From: Blastocatellia bacterium
GTDB lineage: Bacteria; Acidobacteriota; Blastocatellia; HR10; J050
Assembly (NCBI GenBank): GCA_026985075.1
Contig: JALSQX010000060.1
Coordinates: 1 to 64,000 of the forward strand
Length of the DNA: 64,000 nt
Direction: 5' to 3'
This document shows, piece after piece, positions 16,424 through 25,354 of the stretch. The position numbers and the translations under genes were made by a program. A model generated the notes under the pieces. That model had not been told where the DNA came from and searched no databases. It saw nothing but the letters and a program-made list of their open reading frames with translations. Within the stretch, counting starts at the first letter, position 1; each line of letters opens with the position of its first letter.

Positions 16424-17983
16424 TCATCGTTCTCCGGCCGGTTTGGCTTCCTCCGGCGGATCGACGACCACAGGCCTCAACGTCATCGAACCGCCCGGCC
16501 CCCGGAAAAGGGCGAAGAACCGATCGATGACCCGGTGCTGCTCTTCGATGGTCGAAGGGAACAACCGGGTGACCAACAGACATGAGATGACATTCGCTCC
16601 CACGCCATAGACACCGGCATGGAGATATCCCCAGGTCTGATGTCCGGTCAACATCAGTGAAGCCACCACACCGGTGCCCACGAGCAACCCGGCCAATGCC
16701 CCATTCCGGTTGAATCGCGGCCAATAGAGTCCCAGGACCATCGGCGGGAAGAGTTGCATGAGATACTCGCCCTTGATCTCGGTCAATCGCCAGAGCGTCG
16801 CTCCGGGCGTGAGCGAGAGGGCGACCACGACGACCATCAGCGCGGCCGTGAAGAGCCGGCCGATGACGGCCAATTCCTTCTCGGTAGCTCGCCGCCGGAG
16901 ATAGGGGCGATACACATCCTGCGTGAAGATCGAGGCCAGGGTCAATAAAACGGAATCGGCGGTGGCCATGATCGCGGCCACCGATCCGATGAGGATGAGC
17001 GTCGCCACTGTGAAGTGATCCCCGGTCAGCATATTCACCCACCGAGCCATGACCTGATCCGCTTCCACTCCAGAAAGATGGGGAAATCGCACATTGCCGG
17101 CCAATCCGATGAGCAACGTACAGGGCCCGATGACCAGCGGAGCGAGAACCATGACGCTCAAGCTCCGTTTGAGCGTCTTCACATCGCGGGCCGCATAAAT
17201 GCGCTGCACCGCCTGGGGATACATCGACAATCCCAACCCAAACACGAGGATCATGGAGAACCACGACGCCGTCAACGTTTGCGCCGACGCGGGAGGGGCT
17301 AACTTCTCCGGATGGGACAGGTGGAGTTGCTCAAATAACGCGCTCATCCCACCGACATCGTGTACGACGAGCACAGCCGCCAGGATGATGGCGGCGGTCA
17401 GGAGAATTCCCTGAACGACATCCGTCCAGACCACGGCTCGCCATCCTCCCAGCGTGACATAGAGTAAAATGATGAACGATGAGCCGATGACCCCCATCCC
17501 ATAAGGTATCGCTCCTCCCGTAATCCCTGACAGCGCATGACCCATCGCCGTCACCTGAATCATGAGATAAGGAATGAGGGCGAGAATCAACAGGGCGCTC
17601 ACCGGAACGCGCAACCATTCGCTGGCGAAACGATGAGCGTAGAAATCGGCGGGCGTCAGATAGTCATACTGCTTGGAGAGGACATAAAGCCGAGGAGCAT
17701 AAACCAGATAGGCGGCAATGATGAACATGATGATGGGAATCCCCATGATCCAGATGAGGCCGCTTCGGTAGGCGACCCCGGTGAAACCGAAAAATGTATT
17801 GCCACTATACTGTGTGGAAAAGAGCGTGAAGAAGAGGACAATGGGTCCGGTCAACTTGCCGCCGAGAAAATAGTCCCGTGGCGAATGTTCCCTCTCCTGG
17901 CGATGCGCCAGATATCCGATGAAGAGGGAGAGGGCGAGATACGCGCCGACGGCCCAGAGCATGATCATCGCCGATGGGGCCAT
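16424..17983 (-). CDS. Sodium:solute symporter (SSS family)
   Basis: The 519-residue protein is polytopic, with about 13 hydrophobic segments. It has SSS-family landmarks: DYFLGGKLTGPIVLFFTLFSTQYSGNTFFGF near the second and third helices, TLGGWRAVVWTDVVQG, and a helix with IMATADSVLLTLASIFTQDVY (Na2-site region). It should import an organic acid with Na+. The small DUF3311-like membrane protein upstream is a common partner. The ATG at 17983 follows a GTG that could also serve; GGGAGG is upstream. Substrate unknown; placement next to benzoate-CoA ligase suggests an aromatic acid. Confidence 0.9.
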   Translation of the reverse strand: MAPSAMIMLWAVGAYLALSLFIGYLAHRQEREHSPRDYFLGGKLTGPIVLFFTLFSTQYSGNTFFGFTGVAYRSGLIWIMGIPIIMFIIAAYLVYAPRLYVLSKQYDYLTPADFYAHRFASEWLRVPVSALLILALIPYLMIQVTAMGHALSGITGGAIPYGMGVIGSSFIILLYVTLGGWRAVVWTDVVQGILLTAAIILAAVLVVHDVGGMSALFEQLHLSHPEKLAPPASAQTLTASWFSMILVFGLGLSMYPQAVQRIYAARDVKTLKRSLSVMVLAPLVIGPCTLLIGLAGNVRFPHLSGVEADQVMARWVNMLTGDHFTVATLILIGSVAAIMATADSVLLTLASIFTQDVYRPYLRRRATEKELAVIGRLFTAALMVVVVALSLTPGATLWRLTEIKGEYLMQLFPPMVLGLYWPRFNRNGALAGLLVGTGVVASLMLTGHQTWGYLHAGVYGVGANVISCLLVTRLFPSTIEEQHRVIDRFFALFRGPGGSMTLRPVVVDPPEEAKPAGER

Positions 17984-18157
17984 CACCTATATCCCTCCCC
18001 GACCACCGTCGCTCGCCCTTTGACCACAAAGAGCGACGAGAACGTCATTAGTCGCCGGGCAAGATGACTGAGACGATGCCCATCTGAGAACGCCAGGTGA
18101 GAAGGTCGGTTCTTCATCTCCGGCTCACATCCCATTGTGGCCGTTGTCCGCCGCATA

Positions 18158-18346
18158 TCATTCGGGCCACTGTTTCCATATCAGATGGAGAATGAACCCG
18201 GCCGTGAAGACATACACGATGAGTTCGATCAATGCCCAGACAGGAATCTCCCACAATCTCGGCTCGGACTGGCCCAGAAACGGATAGGGGGTTGACAGAA
18301 CCGCCAGCAACAGAAGCCAGAACCAGGATCGCATGCGTCGCTTCAT
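18158..18346 (-). CDS. Small membrane protein (DUF3311-like), partner of symporter
   Basis: The 62-residue protein has two hydrophobic helices (about 6-24 and 35-55) separated by QSEPRLWEIP, and a short basic/aromatic tail WKQWPE. Small proteins of this kind (DUF3311) often precede SSS transporters and may act as accessory subunits. I chose the ATG at 18346 because GGAAGGGGGG precedes it; the ATG 33 bases earlier lacks a ribosome site. It lies 174 bases upstream of the symporter. Confidence 0.65.
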   Translation of the reverse strand: MKRRMRSWFWLLLLAVLSTPYPFLGQSEPRLWEIPVWALIELIVYVFTAGFILHLIWKQWPE

Positions 18347-18415
18347 GTCCCCCCTTCCGGAATCCACTCCGAGGCTCAACCCACGCTCGCGATGCCCCAG
18401 GGCGTGATACGCCCC

Positions 18416-18712
18416 TCAGCCTTCACGGCGCGCATTGGGCGCCGTCTCGACCCCGGATATCGATTGAGTCTCATAGTACGCTTGAATATCGATGCCCAGC
18501 ATGAGCGAGAGTTGCATGAGAAGCAACGGGTGGAGGCCCCGGCGATAGAGCGCGAGGAGATCGCCTCGTCGGACGGCTTCGGCCAACTCCGGAGCGATCT
18601 CCGCCGACTGCAGGATAGATTCCGGGTCCCGCTTGAAGGCCTCGGCCAGCGCTGCGTCGGTCGTCAATCGGTAGACGAGCTTGCTCAATCGATAGAGATC
18701 GCCACTCATCAT
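18416..18712 (-). CDS. LigA-type small subunit of extradiol dioxygenase, copy 1
   Basis: The 98-residue helical protein matches the LigA domain (small subunit of protocatechuate 4,5-dioxygenase and relatives): LVYRLTTDAALAEAFKRDPE, then a helix ending LYRRGLHPLLLMQLSLMLGI. LigA caps the active site of LigB. It lies immediately downstream of LigB copy 1, the reverse of the LigA-LigB order of copy 2. The C-terminal 20 residues are low in conservation. The two adjacent ATGs are both usable. Confidence 0.85.
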   Translation of the reverse strand: MMSGDLYRLSKLVYRLTTDAALAEAFKRDPESILQSAEIAPELAEAVRRGDLLALYRRGLHPLLLMQLSLMLGIDIQAYYETQSISGVETAPNARREG

Positions 18713-18822
18713 TTTTCACCAATGTTCATGAATTGGCATATCGTTGTGCTTCTCACCCCTCTCTTCTCCAGAAGCCCACAGCACCGATTCCCCATTGTCC
18801 CATGGCCTCTTTCGTGGTCAGT

Positions 18823-19644
18823 TCACTCCGGTGTGAGGGCGAGGAGAGCAATACCGGTGGCCCAGGCAGCAATCGGTTCATAGACGCATAATCGAACCTG
18901 ACCGCTACCCAGGGCCCCCAGAGCGACGAGCCAGTTCCGAATTTCGTGAGCACCATTTCCGGCGCGTTGTTCGAGTTCCTCGCCGCTCATTCGGGTGAGT
19001 TCTTCGGCTCGCCCCTGACACATGAGATCGAGGACCCAGCGATCGAATGATTCGTTGACGCGCCCCATCCCAGGGACCCCCACCCAATGAGAGAGACCGC
19101 CCGTCCCCAATATGGCGACGCGGAGGTCGTCATCGAGCGATCGGATGAACCGCCCGAGGAATTCGCCCAATTGATAACACCGGGATAGAGACGGTCGGGG
19201 TGGTACGGCCGAATTGACGAACAGAGGAACGAGCGGAATATCCATGTCTGGAGTGAGAAAGTGGAGCGAGCCGAAGAACCCGTGATCCAAAGGCATCTCA
19301 TAAGAGAATGCCAGATCGAAACCAGCGTCTAAGGCCCCGGTGAGCAGCGCACGAGCTAGCGGCCGATGAATGCGAGCGCGGTACTTGGGAACGCCGGCGT
19401 CGGCCCATCCTTCGCACTGCTCTCCCACGCCCAGACAGAAGGCGGGCATGTTATCGAAGAAAAACGTCTTCAGATGATCCGAGCCGGCGACCACCAGCAC
19501 ATCCGGCGCCACCTGGTTGAGGATCATCCGCAATTGGGCGAATCCCTCCACGATGTGCTCCCGTTGCTCGCGAGGGGCGGCCTGGAACTTTCGAATCATG
19601 AGACCCGTGTGTGCAGCCCCCATCGCAGCGACGATCTCAGCCAT
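18823..19644 (-). CDS. LigB-type class III extradiol ring-cleavage dioxygenase, copy 1
   Basis: The 273-residue protein is the catalytic subunit. H12 (GAAHTG), the His in GSDHLKTFF near 57 and a Glu in GAHEIRNWLVAL near 240 match the three Fe(II) ligands of LigB, and GLSHWVG supplies the conserved second-shell His. Such enzymes cleave protocatechuate, gallate or similar catechols next to the diol. GAGAGGGG precedes the ATG at 19644; the 27 codons upstream lack family similarity. It is about 45% alike by eye to copy 2 but more divergent around the N-terminal loop (HTG versus HAPG). Confidence 0.9.
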   Translation of the reverse strand: MAEIVAAMGAAHTGLMIRKFQAAPREQREHIVEGFAQLRMILNQVAPDVLVVAGSDHLKTFFFDNMPAFCLGVGEQCEGWADAGVPKYRARIHRPLARALLTGALDAGFDLAFSYEMPLDHGFFGSLHFLTPDMDIPLVPLFVNSAVPPRPSLSRCYQLGEFLGRFIRSLDDDLRVAILGTGGLSHWVGVPGMGRVNESFDRWVLDLMCQGRAEELTRMSGEELEQRAGNGAHEIRNWLVALGALGSGQVRLCVYEPIAAWATGIALLALTPE

Positions 19645-19729
19645 GACTGGACCCCTCTCGTTGATCGATGATTCTGCTGACGGAATGCGACAGGGTGATC
19701 GCTTCCCATGAGCGTACCAATACACCAGC

Positions 19730-20611
19730 TCACGATTTCAGAAACTCAGTGAGGAGTCGGTTGAATTCTTCGGGTTTCTCGAATTGCGGCCAGTGCCCAC
19801 AATCCTCCATGACGTGGAATCGCGCCTGGGGGATGAGACGAGCCGCTTGCTCGGCGACCTGCCAACTGGTCGTCGGATTATGGCGCGTCCAGAGGACGAA
19901 CGTGGGCACAGAGATGCGCCGGAGTTGATCCTCGGTGAGCATCCACGGCCGGCGTTCTTCGACCCGCTCCGGACCAATGAGCCAACGACGAATGCGTTCC
20001 AACCGATCCTGCGTGAGCGGATCACTGTAGAAGCGATAACGAATCTCGACCAACTCGTCGGTCATACTCTCGGGATCATAGACGAGCCACTCCATGCGCT
20101 GGCGCACCGATTGACGGGTCGGCTTGGTGACGGCCGCCGCGCTCAACTGAGAGAGCCGCTCGATCCGTTCTCGTTGAGCCGCCTCATTCTGCCGGAGACT
20201 CAGGCCGGCGCCGGTCACCAGAACGAGCTTCCCCACGCGTTCAGGCTTTTGGATGGCCAACCAGGCGGAGATCCATCCGCCCAGGGATTCACCCACCAGA
20301 TGAGCGCGCTCGGCGCCGACGGCATCGAGGAAGTCATTGATGAACGCCACATAGTCGGGAAGCGCATAGTCGATGTCCGGCTTGTCCGTCAACCCATGTC
20401 CGATCAAATCGATGGCGTAAACGTGAAACGACCGACCGAGCGGCGCGACATTCCGGACGAAGGCTTCCAGATGTCCGCCCATCCCATGCAGCAAGAGGAC
20501 GGGCTCTCCCCGCCCGGCTTCCAGACATCGGGTGCGAACGCCACCGGCGTTATAGTACCTGAGTTCCGCACCGAGGGCATCGATCCACGCTGTGGATAAG
20601 GCTTTTTCCAT
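19730..20611 (-). CDS. Alpha/beta hydrolase, MhpC-like C-C bond hydrolase candidate
   Basis: The 293-residue protein has the oxyanion HGMGG, nucleophile elbow GESLGGW (Ser near 116) and the catalytic His in DCGHWPQFEKPEEFN, a signature of meta-cleavage C-C hydrolases. The usual acidic residue region reads LWTRHNPT, without the common GRDD motif, so the third triad member is not obvious. It probably hydrolyses a ring-cleavage product from the neighbouring LigAB enzymes. I used the second ATG (20611), six bases after the GGAGG; the first ATG touches it. Confidence 0.82.
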   Translation of the reverse strand: MEKALSTAWIDALGAELRYYNAGGVRTRCLEAGRGEPVLLLHGMGGHLEAFVRNVAPLGRSFHVYAIDLIGHGLTDKPDIDYALPDYVAFINDFLDAVGAERAHLVGESLGGWISAWLAIQKPERVGKLVLVTGAGLSLRQNEAAQRERIERLSQLSAAAVTKPTRQSVRQRMEWLVYDPESMTDELVEIRYRFYSDPLTQDRLERIRRWLIGPERVEERRPWMLTEDQLRRISVPTFVLWTRHNPTTSWQVAEQAARLIPQARFHVMEDCGHWPQFEKPEEFNRLLTEFLKS

Positions 20612-20725
20612 AGTCATCCTCCGATGAGAGCGAGTGATTCAGGCTGGCTGTATGTGCTTCTCGGGCTCATTGACGGCGATACGGCGAACGATCGCCCAGA
20701 TGTTTCCTCCGCGTTCCTGGAGTTC

Positions 20726-21994
20726 TCAGTCGCCGTCCTCGAAGGCCACTTTCCTCACCGTCACCGAGCTTGGGAGTCCGGAGAGACGTTCGGTGGAAAT
20801 GAGCGTCCCGGTCACCAGGAACGTCATCACATTGACCAGGCCGGTCATATACAACGCGTATTCCCAACGGCCCGTGGCCTCGACGATGAATCCAGCGAGA
20901 GCTGGGGCCAGGATCGCTCCCAGCGAACCGATGAGGGACATGAATCCGGTGACCGTTCCCACTCGATGCGCGGTCATATCGGTAGCGATGATCCAGAGCG
21001 CGGCAATATTGCCACCGACGAGGCCCATGGCCGCCGAGATCCCGACGACGGCCAAAGCCGGTGAGCTCGTCGATCCAGCCAGCAGCAGGCAACCGACAAC
21101 GCCCGTAGATCCCACGTAGAGGATGATCTTTCGCGCCCACGTCCGCGACCAGCCCCGATCCATCAATCCGTTACTGATCCACCCCGTACTCCCTTCCAGT
21201 AAAAAGGTACAGAGGAACGGCAACGCCGTATAAAATCCCGATTCCAGGAGCGTGAACCCCCGCGCTGTGATCAGATAGGTGGGCATCCAATTGGCGACGA
21301 AATAGTAGGTGAATGTGTTGGGAAGGTACGCCAATCCCAATCCCCACACGGGTCGACGCCTGAGTACATCGAGCAAAGGAATTTCCTTCGATCGCCCTGA
21401 AGATGCCACTCCCGGTGTGAGAGGACCTCGCACCCATCGGGCCAAGAGGAAGAGCACGCCGGCCCAGATCAATCCGAACGCTCCGAAGACCAGGAACACC
21501 ATCCGCCAACCGGATGTGGCGACGATCGTGCTGGCCAGAGGGACGGCCACGACGGGCCCCAGAGCTGTGGCCGAAATGCATACGGTCAACGCTCGGGGAA
21601 CGTGATCGGGTGGGAACGAATGCGTGATGACGGCGGCCTGAGCCGGGCCATACGCCGATTCGCAAACGCCGAGAAGGCCGCGAACGAGTCCCATGAGTCC
21701 TGCCGAGCGAGGGAGCACCGTCAGCAGCGTGGCCAGTGACCATCCCGTCATGGCTGCCGTTAATGTTTTGATGCCGCCCCATCGATCGCTGAGCCATCCG
21801 GTCCACAATTGAGCGAGCAGGTAGCCCCAGCCGAAGGCCGAGAACACCAGGCCCATGACGTCCGCTCCCCAGCTGAACTCCTCCATGATATGGGGAGCGG
21901 CGATAGACATGTTGACCCGATCCCCCCAGGCGATGAGCCCGGTGATGAACAGGAGTGGGATGAAGATATGTTCGGACCGGAAACGGGATTTCAC
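20726..21994 (-). CDS. MFS transporter (anion:cation symporter type)
   Basis: The 422-residue protein has 12 hydrophobic segments and MFS landmarks: GWLSDRWGGIKT between helices 2 and 3 and WISNGLMDRGWS in the second half. The N-terminal GDRVNMSIAAPHIMEEF resembles the ACS subfamily (ExuT/GudP and aromatic acid carriers). It probably imports an organic or aromatic acid for the adjacent dioxygenases. The start appears to be a GTG at 21994 with AAGGGGA at a slightly long distance; this start is less certain than most here. Confidence 0.88.
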   Translation of the reverse strand: MKSRFRSEHIFIPLLFITGLIAWGDRVNMSIAAPHIMEEFSWGADVMGLVFSAFGWGYLLAQLWTGWLSDRWGGIKTLTAAMTGWSLATLLTVLPRSAGLMGLVRGLLGVCESAYGPAQAAVITHSFPPDHVPRALTVCISATALGPVVAVPLASTIVATSGWRMVFLVFGAFGLIWAGVLFLLARWVRGPLTPGVASSGRSKEIPLLDVLRRRPVWGLGLAYLPNTFTYYFVANWMPTYLITARGFTLLESGFYTALPFLCTFLLEGSTGWISNGLMDRGWSRTWARKIILYVGSTGVVGCLLLAGSTSSPALAVVGISAAMGLVGGNIAALWIIATDMTAHRVGTVTGFMSLIGSLGAILAPALAGFIVEATGRWEYALYMTGLVNVMTFLVTGTLISTERLSGLPSSVTVRKVAFEDGD

Positions 21995-22053
21995 CTTCTC
22001 GAGCTGTCCCCTTCGCCGACCACCTCATTCGAATGAACGATCAAAAACGCCCA

Positions 22054-23148
22054 TCATTGTTCACTCTTCTCTGGCACCGGCGGAACCAGCGGTGCCGGTC
22101 GGGCGCGGAAGGAATTCTCCGGCTCTTCGTAATAGAGATCGAAAGCTTGGAGCATGGGAATATCGTGAACGGAGAACAGGATGGCTTCATCGCTCGATGA
22201 ACGATTGACATGGTGATGCCAGGCCCAATTGGGCACGCAGAACGCATCGTGTTGCTTCCATTCCAGCTCCTCACCATCCACGATCGTCTTGCCTTCTCCA
22301 CGAACGACGAAATAGACGGCGCTCGATGTATGCCGGTGGGATTTGGTCTCCTCGCCCGGCCGCAGCATCTGAATCCAACAACTCAAGGTTGGCATGGCTG
22401 GACCGCCATTGATGGGATTGACGTACTCCAGGGCAATGCCATCATAGGGACTGCCCTCCAGCCTGGCCAGACGCTTCAGTTGCGCCTCGGCGTCCACCCA
22501 GGGATAACGCAACGGCAGGTGACGCTCTTTGGGGTGTTCCCAGGTGGGTCGCAACGAACTCATGCGCACCTGAATATATTCGGCTTCGCTCGATCGCCGC
22601 ACCTGTTGTCGATCGCCAGGATAGGGCTCGTAGAAGGGTACGTTCAATCCGATGACGAAGGGCAGATCGAGCACATCCACCCAAATGGCTGGGTGATCGG
22701 ACTCATTATGGTGATCGTGCCAACTCCATCGCGGCGTGAGGATGAGATCATAGGCATGCATGGGGCAGACCTCTCCATCGACGACCGTATACACGCGTTC
22801 ATTCCCTCGAACGACGAAGCGCAAAGCCGCAATCGTGTGACGATGAGCCCAGGCGAGTTCCCCCGGCTTGATCATTTGCATGCCGATGAGCAAAGTATGG
22901 GTTGTGCCCCCGCGCTCCAGTCCCGGATTGAGAAACGAGAAATTGCGTCGCGCGGTGTAGCTCTCGGGGATGATGTCACAGGCTTCGACGAGCTTGGGGT
23001 ACACCTCTTCCCACTTCCACACATAAGGGATGCCCGCCGGTTTGGGTCCCCCAATGACTTGTTCCAGAAGGCGATCATACTGCCACTGACCGCGCATGTG
23101 GAGCTTGTCCAGCTCCACATCAAACTCTTGGAGCGTTTTCGCCACCAT
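22054..23148 (-). CDS. Bicupin ring-cleavage dioxygenase (gentisate / 1-hydroxy-2-naphthoate family)
   Basis: The 364-residue protein has two cupin domains. The first has AHRHTIAALRFVVRG and WSWHDHHN; the second has SHRHTSSAVYFVVRG and WAWHHHVN. The family (gentisate, salicylate, 1-hydroxy-2-naphthoate 1,2-dioxygenases) opens rings bearing a carboxylate next to a hydroxyl, using Fe(II) in the first cupin. Here both cupins keep the HxH...H set. AAGGAGGG precedes the ATG at 23148; the 30 extra codons upstream were rejected. It lies between the second LigAB pair and the MFS transporter. Confidence 0.88.
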   Translation of the reverse strand: MVAKTLQEFDVELDKLHMRGQWQYDRLLEQVIGGPKPAGIPYVWKWEEVYPKLVEACDIIPESYTARRNFSFLNPGLERGGTTHTLLIGMQMIKPGELAWAHRHTIAALRFVVRGNERVYTVVDGEVCPMHAYDLILTPRWSWHDHHNESDHPAIWVDVLDLPFVIGLNVPFYEPYPGDRQQVRRSSEAEYIQVRMSSLRPTWEHPKERHLPLRYPWVDAEAQLKRLARLEGSPYDGIALEYVNPINGGPAMPTLSCWIQMLRPGEETKSHRHTSSAVYFVVRGEGKTIVDGEELEWKQHDAFCVPNWAWHHHVNRSSSDEAILFSVHDIPMLQAFDLYYEEPENSFRARPAPLVPPVPEKSEQ

Positions 23149-23265
23149 CGTTCTCCCTCCTTTCCGGAATGGTTGATCAGAAATCGACGGCCTACAAACG
23201 GGAGCTCGTACGACTCCCCGATCTCCGGCTCTCGTCACCAGCCGTCGAGATCTCCATCTCAGTCC

Positions 23266-24096
23266 TCACAGTCGGGCCGCCGTCACGCCGATGCCCGTGA
23301 TCCACGGATACATGGGCTCGTAGGCCAAAACATCGAAGGGAACGCCAGCGACGGCTCCGAGGACGACGAGCCAATTGCGGATCTCGCAGGCTCCATTGCC
23401 TGCCGAGGCCACCTCTTCATCGGAGAGGCGAGCGATGGCTTGCCCATCGCCGCGGGCCACCAGGTCGAGAATCCGCCGATCGAAATCGACATTGATCTGC
23501 CCCATTTCGGGAGTGCCCACCCAGTGGGAGATTCCTCCAGTGGCCAACAGGGCGACGCGTTGGGCAGCCGTCTGCTTCCGCAGGGCGCGACCGAGCATGG
23601 CGCCAAATTGGTAACAGCGCTCCAGCGTCGGCATCGGCGGCTCGACGGCATTGACGATGATGAGGACGAGAGGGATCTCTTTCTCCGGCGTTAAGAAGTG
23701 GAGCGGTCCGGCGAAATTATCGTCGATGATGAGCTCGCCCGAGAATGATGGATCGAACCCCTCTTCGAGTGCCCGACCGAGGATGGCCCGCCCGAGTTCG
23801 AGGTGACCGGGGAAGGTTCGCGGTTTCACGCCAACCAATGGCTCGAACTCTGGCGGCGGTCCGAAATAGGCATCGGCGACGCCCACGCAGAAGGTGGGCA
23901 TGTTATTCAAGAAAAAGTTCGTCAGATGATCGTTGCTGATGCACACGAGGGCGTCCGGCCTAGCCGCCTCCAGTCGCTTTCTCAATTCGCCGAATGCCTG
24001 ATAGATGTTCTCTCGCTGTTTCTCATCGGCCAGGTGGGGAAGCCCCGTCATCCCCGGCGCGTGCGAGGTGGCAAATGCAGACACAATCTCTCCCAT
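23266..24096 (-). CDS. LigB-type class III extradiol dioxygenase, copy 2
   Basis: The 276-residue catalytic subunit has H12 (ATSHAPG), His in NDHLTNFF near 57 and Glu in GACEIRNWLVVL as predicted Fe(II) ligands, plus GISHWVG. The SHAPG loop is closer to canonical LigB than copy 1. It is 13 bases downstream of its small subunit, so the pair is surely co-transcribed. Substrate cannot be fixed; protocatechuate, gallate and related catechols are all cleaved by this family. AAGGAGGG lies before the ATG. Confidence 0.92.
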   Translation of the reverse strand: MGEIVSAFATSHAPGMTGLPHLADEKQRENIYQAFGELRKRLEAARPDALVCISNDHLTNFFLNNMPTFCVGVADAYFGPPPEFEPLVGVKPRTFPGHLELGRAILGRALEEGFDPSFSGELIIDDNFAGPLHFLTPEKEIPLVLIIVNAVEPPMPTLERCYQFGAMLGRALRKQTAAQRVALLATGGISHWVGTPEMGQINVDFDRRILDLVARGDGQAIARLSDEEVASAGNGACEIRNWLVVLGAVAGVPFDVLAYEPMYPWITGIGVTAARL

Positions 24097-24109
24097 GGTT
24101 CTCCCTCCT

Positions 24110-24367
24110 TCACTGTGGTTGGTTCATGAGCTGGAGATACTCTTGAGGGAAGCCGATGCCCAGGGCAATCGCTCCTTTCAGCAGGATGTAGGGATTCACC
24201 CCGGAATCGTAGAGCTTCCGCAATTGACGATTTCGGATGGCTTCGGCCTCATCGTCGGACAACCGATAGGCCTTGAAGATGTCATCGGGTTGCGTTTTCA
24301 GTCGCTCGGCCAACTCGGGGTCGCGACTGACTTCGTGAAGCAATTTATTGACGTGGTAGACAGACAT
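24110..24367 (-). CDS. LigA-type small subunit of extradiol dioxygenase, copy 2
   Basis: The 85-residue helical protein fits the LigA domain: VNKLLHEVSRDPELAERLKT, a DDEAEAIRN helix and LYDSGVNPYILLKGAIALGI near the end. It is shorter than copy 1 and lacks its tail. It directly precedes LigB copy 2. GAGGAGG stands before the ATG. Confidence 0.88.
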   Translation of the reverse strand: MSVYHVNKLLHEVSRDPELAERLKTQPDDIFKAYRLSDDEAEAIRNRQLRKLYDSGVNPYILLKGAIALGIGFPQEYLQLMNQPQ

Positions 24368-24379
24368 AACATCACCTCC

Positions 24380-25261
24380 TCAAGACGTTTTGGTGAGAGA
24401 TGTTGATCTCCCGGGCTCTGGCGGGCGCGCGCCGACAATGCAGAAGGCGCGATTGGTGAATCGAACGACGCCGTCAGCGCCCTGATAGGGCTCAATCAGT
24501 TGGGCGAGCGCTCGCCAAACAGCCGCTTGACGTTCTGGCGGTAGAGCGGCGAGCTCCTCCTTCTCCGGGAGCACCGACTGAGCGAACGCCACATACTGCT
24601 GAGCACTGCTGAACTCCACTCGCACGAGCGTCGTTTCATGATGCACATCGGTGAATCCGACATCGGTCATCATCGTTCGCAACCGCTCTACGTCGGCCAG
24701 ATGGAATGGTCCGGGCGTGCCCGGCGCGGGTGGAGGAACGTTCAGTGTCTGGTGAATGAGACGGACCGGCAGACTGATCATGGGGACATGGGCCGGGTGA
24801 TCCCATATGGCCGCGGCGAATCGCCCGCCGGGAGCGAGGACGCCATGAATCTGCTCCAGAGCGGCGCGAAGATCCTGGAAGAACATGAGACCGAATCGAC
24901 ACAAAACGGCTTGGAAAGCCCGTTTCGGGAAGTTCAATCGTTCGGCGTCCATCTGGAGGAATCTGATGTTCTGGATGTTGAGTGCCCTGACGCGCCGCTC
25001 GGCGGCCGCCAGCATCTCCGGGGATCGATCGATGGCGACCACCTCCCCGCGAAGACCAACTCGTCGGCTCGCCGTGACGGCCGGCTCGCCCAATCCGGTG
25101 GCCACATCGAGCACGCGATCACCGGGTTGCACGCCGGCGAGGTCGATCAACCGCTCGCTGACGACGCGCGTGCCCCGTTCGATGATCTCCCACCACCGCG
25201 CCCACCCTTCAGCCGCTTGACTCCAGCTTCTCCTCGACTCCTCTTTCTCCAATGAATTCAT
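24380..25261 (-). CDS. Class I SAM-dependent methyltransferase (UbiE-like)
   Basis: The 293-residue protein has the SAM-binding motif VLDVATGLGEPAV (near 50-62), the acidic post-II loop VVAIDRSPEM, and LNFPKRAFQAVLCRFGLMFF. The methyl acceptor is unknown. It sits between an O-methyltransferase and the LigAB pair, 12 bases upstream of LigA, so it may modify an aromatic substrate or a quinone. GGGGGAG precedes the ATG. Confidence 0.85.
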   Translation of the reverse strand: MNSLEKEESRRSWSQAAEGWARWWEIIERGTRVVSERLIDLAGVQPGDRVLDVATGLGEPAVTASRRVGLRGEVVAIDRSPEMLAAAERRVRALNIQNIRFLQMDAERLNFPKRAFQAVLCRFGLMFFQDLRAALEQIHGVLAPGGRFAAAIWDHPAHVPMISLPVRLIHQTLNVPPPAPGTPGPFHLADVERLRTMMTDVGFTDVHHETTLVRVEFSSAQQYVAFAQSVLPEKEELAALPPERQAAVWRALAQLIEPYQGADGVVRFTNRAFCIVGARPPEPGRSTSLTKTS

Positions 25262-25354
25262 AGATTCTCCCCCTGAGTTCAGGAGTATAATTCGCTCCCC
25301 AGCAAAGCCTAGCCCCGCGAGATCGCAACGTGGGAAGAAGATCGGTCAATCCAC

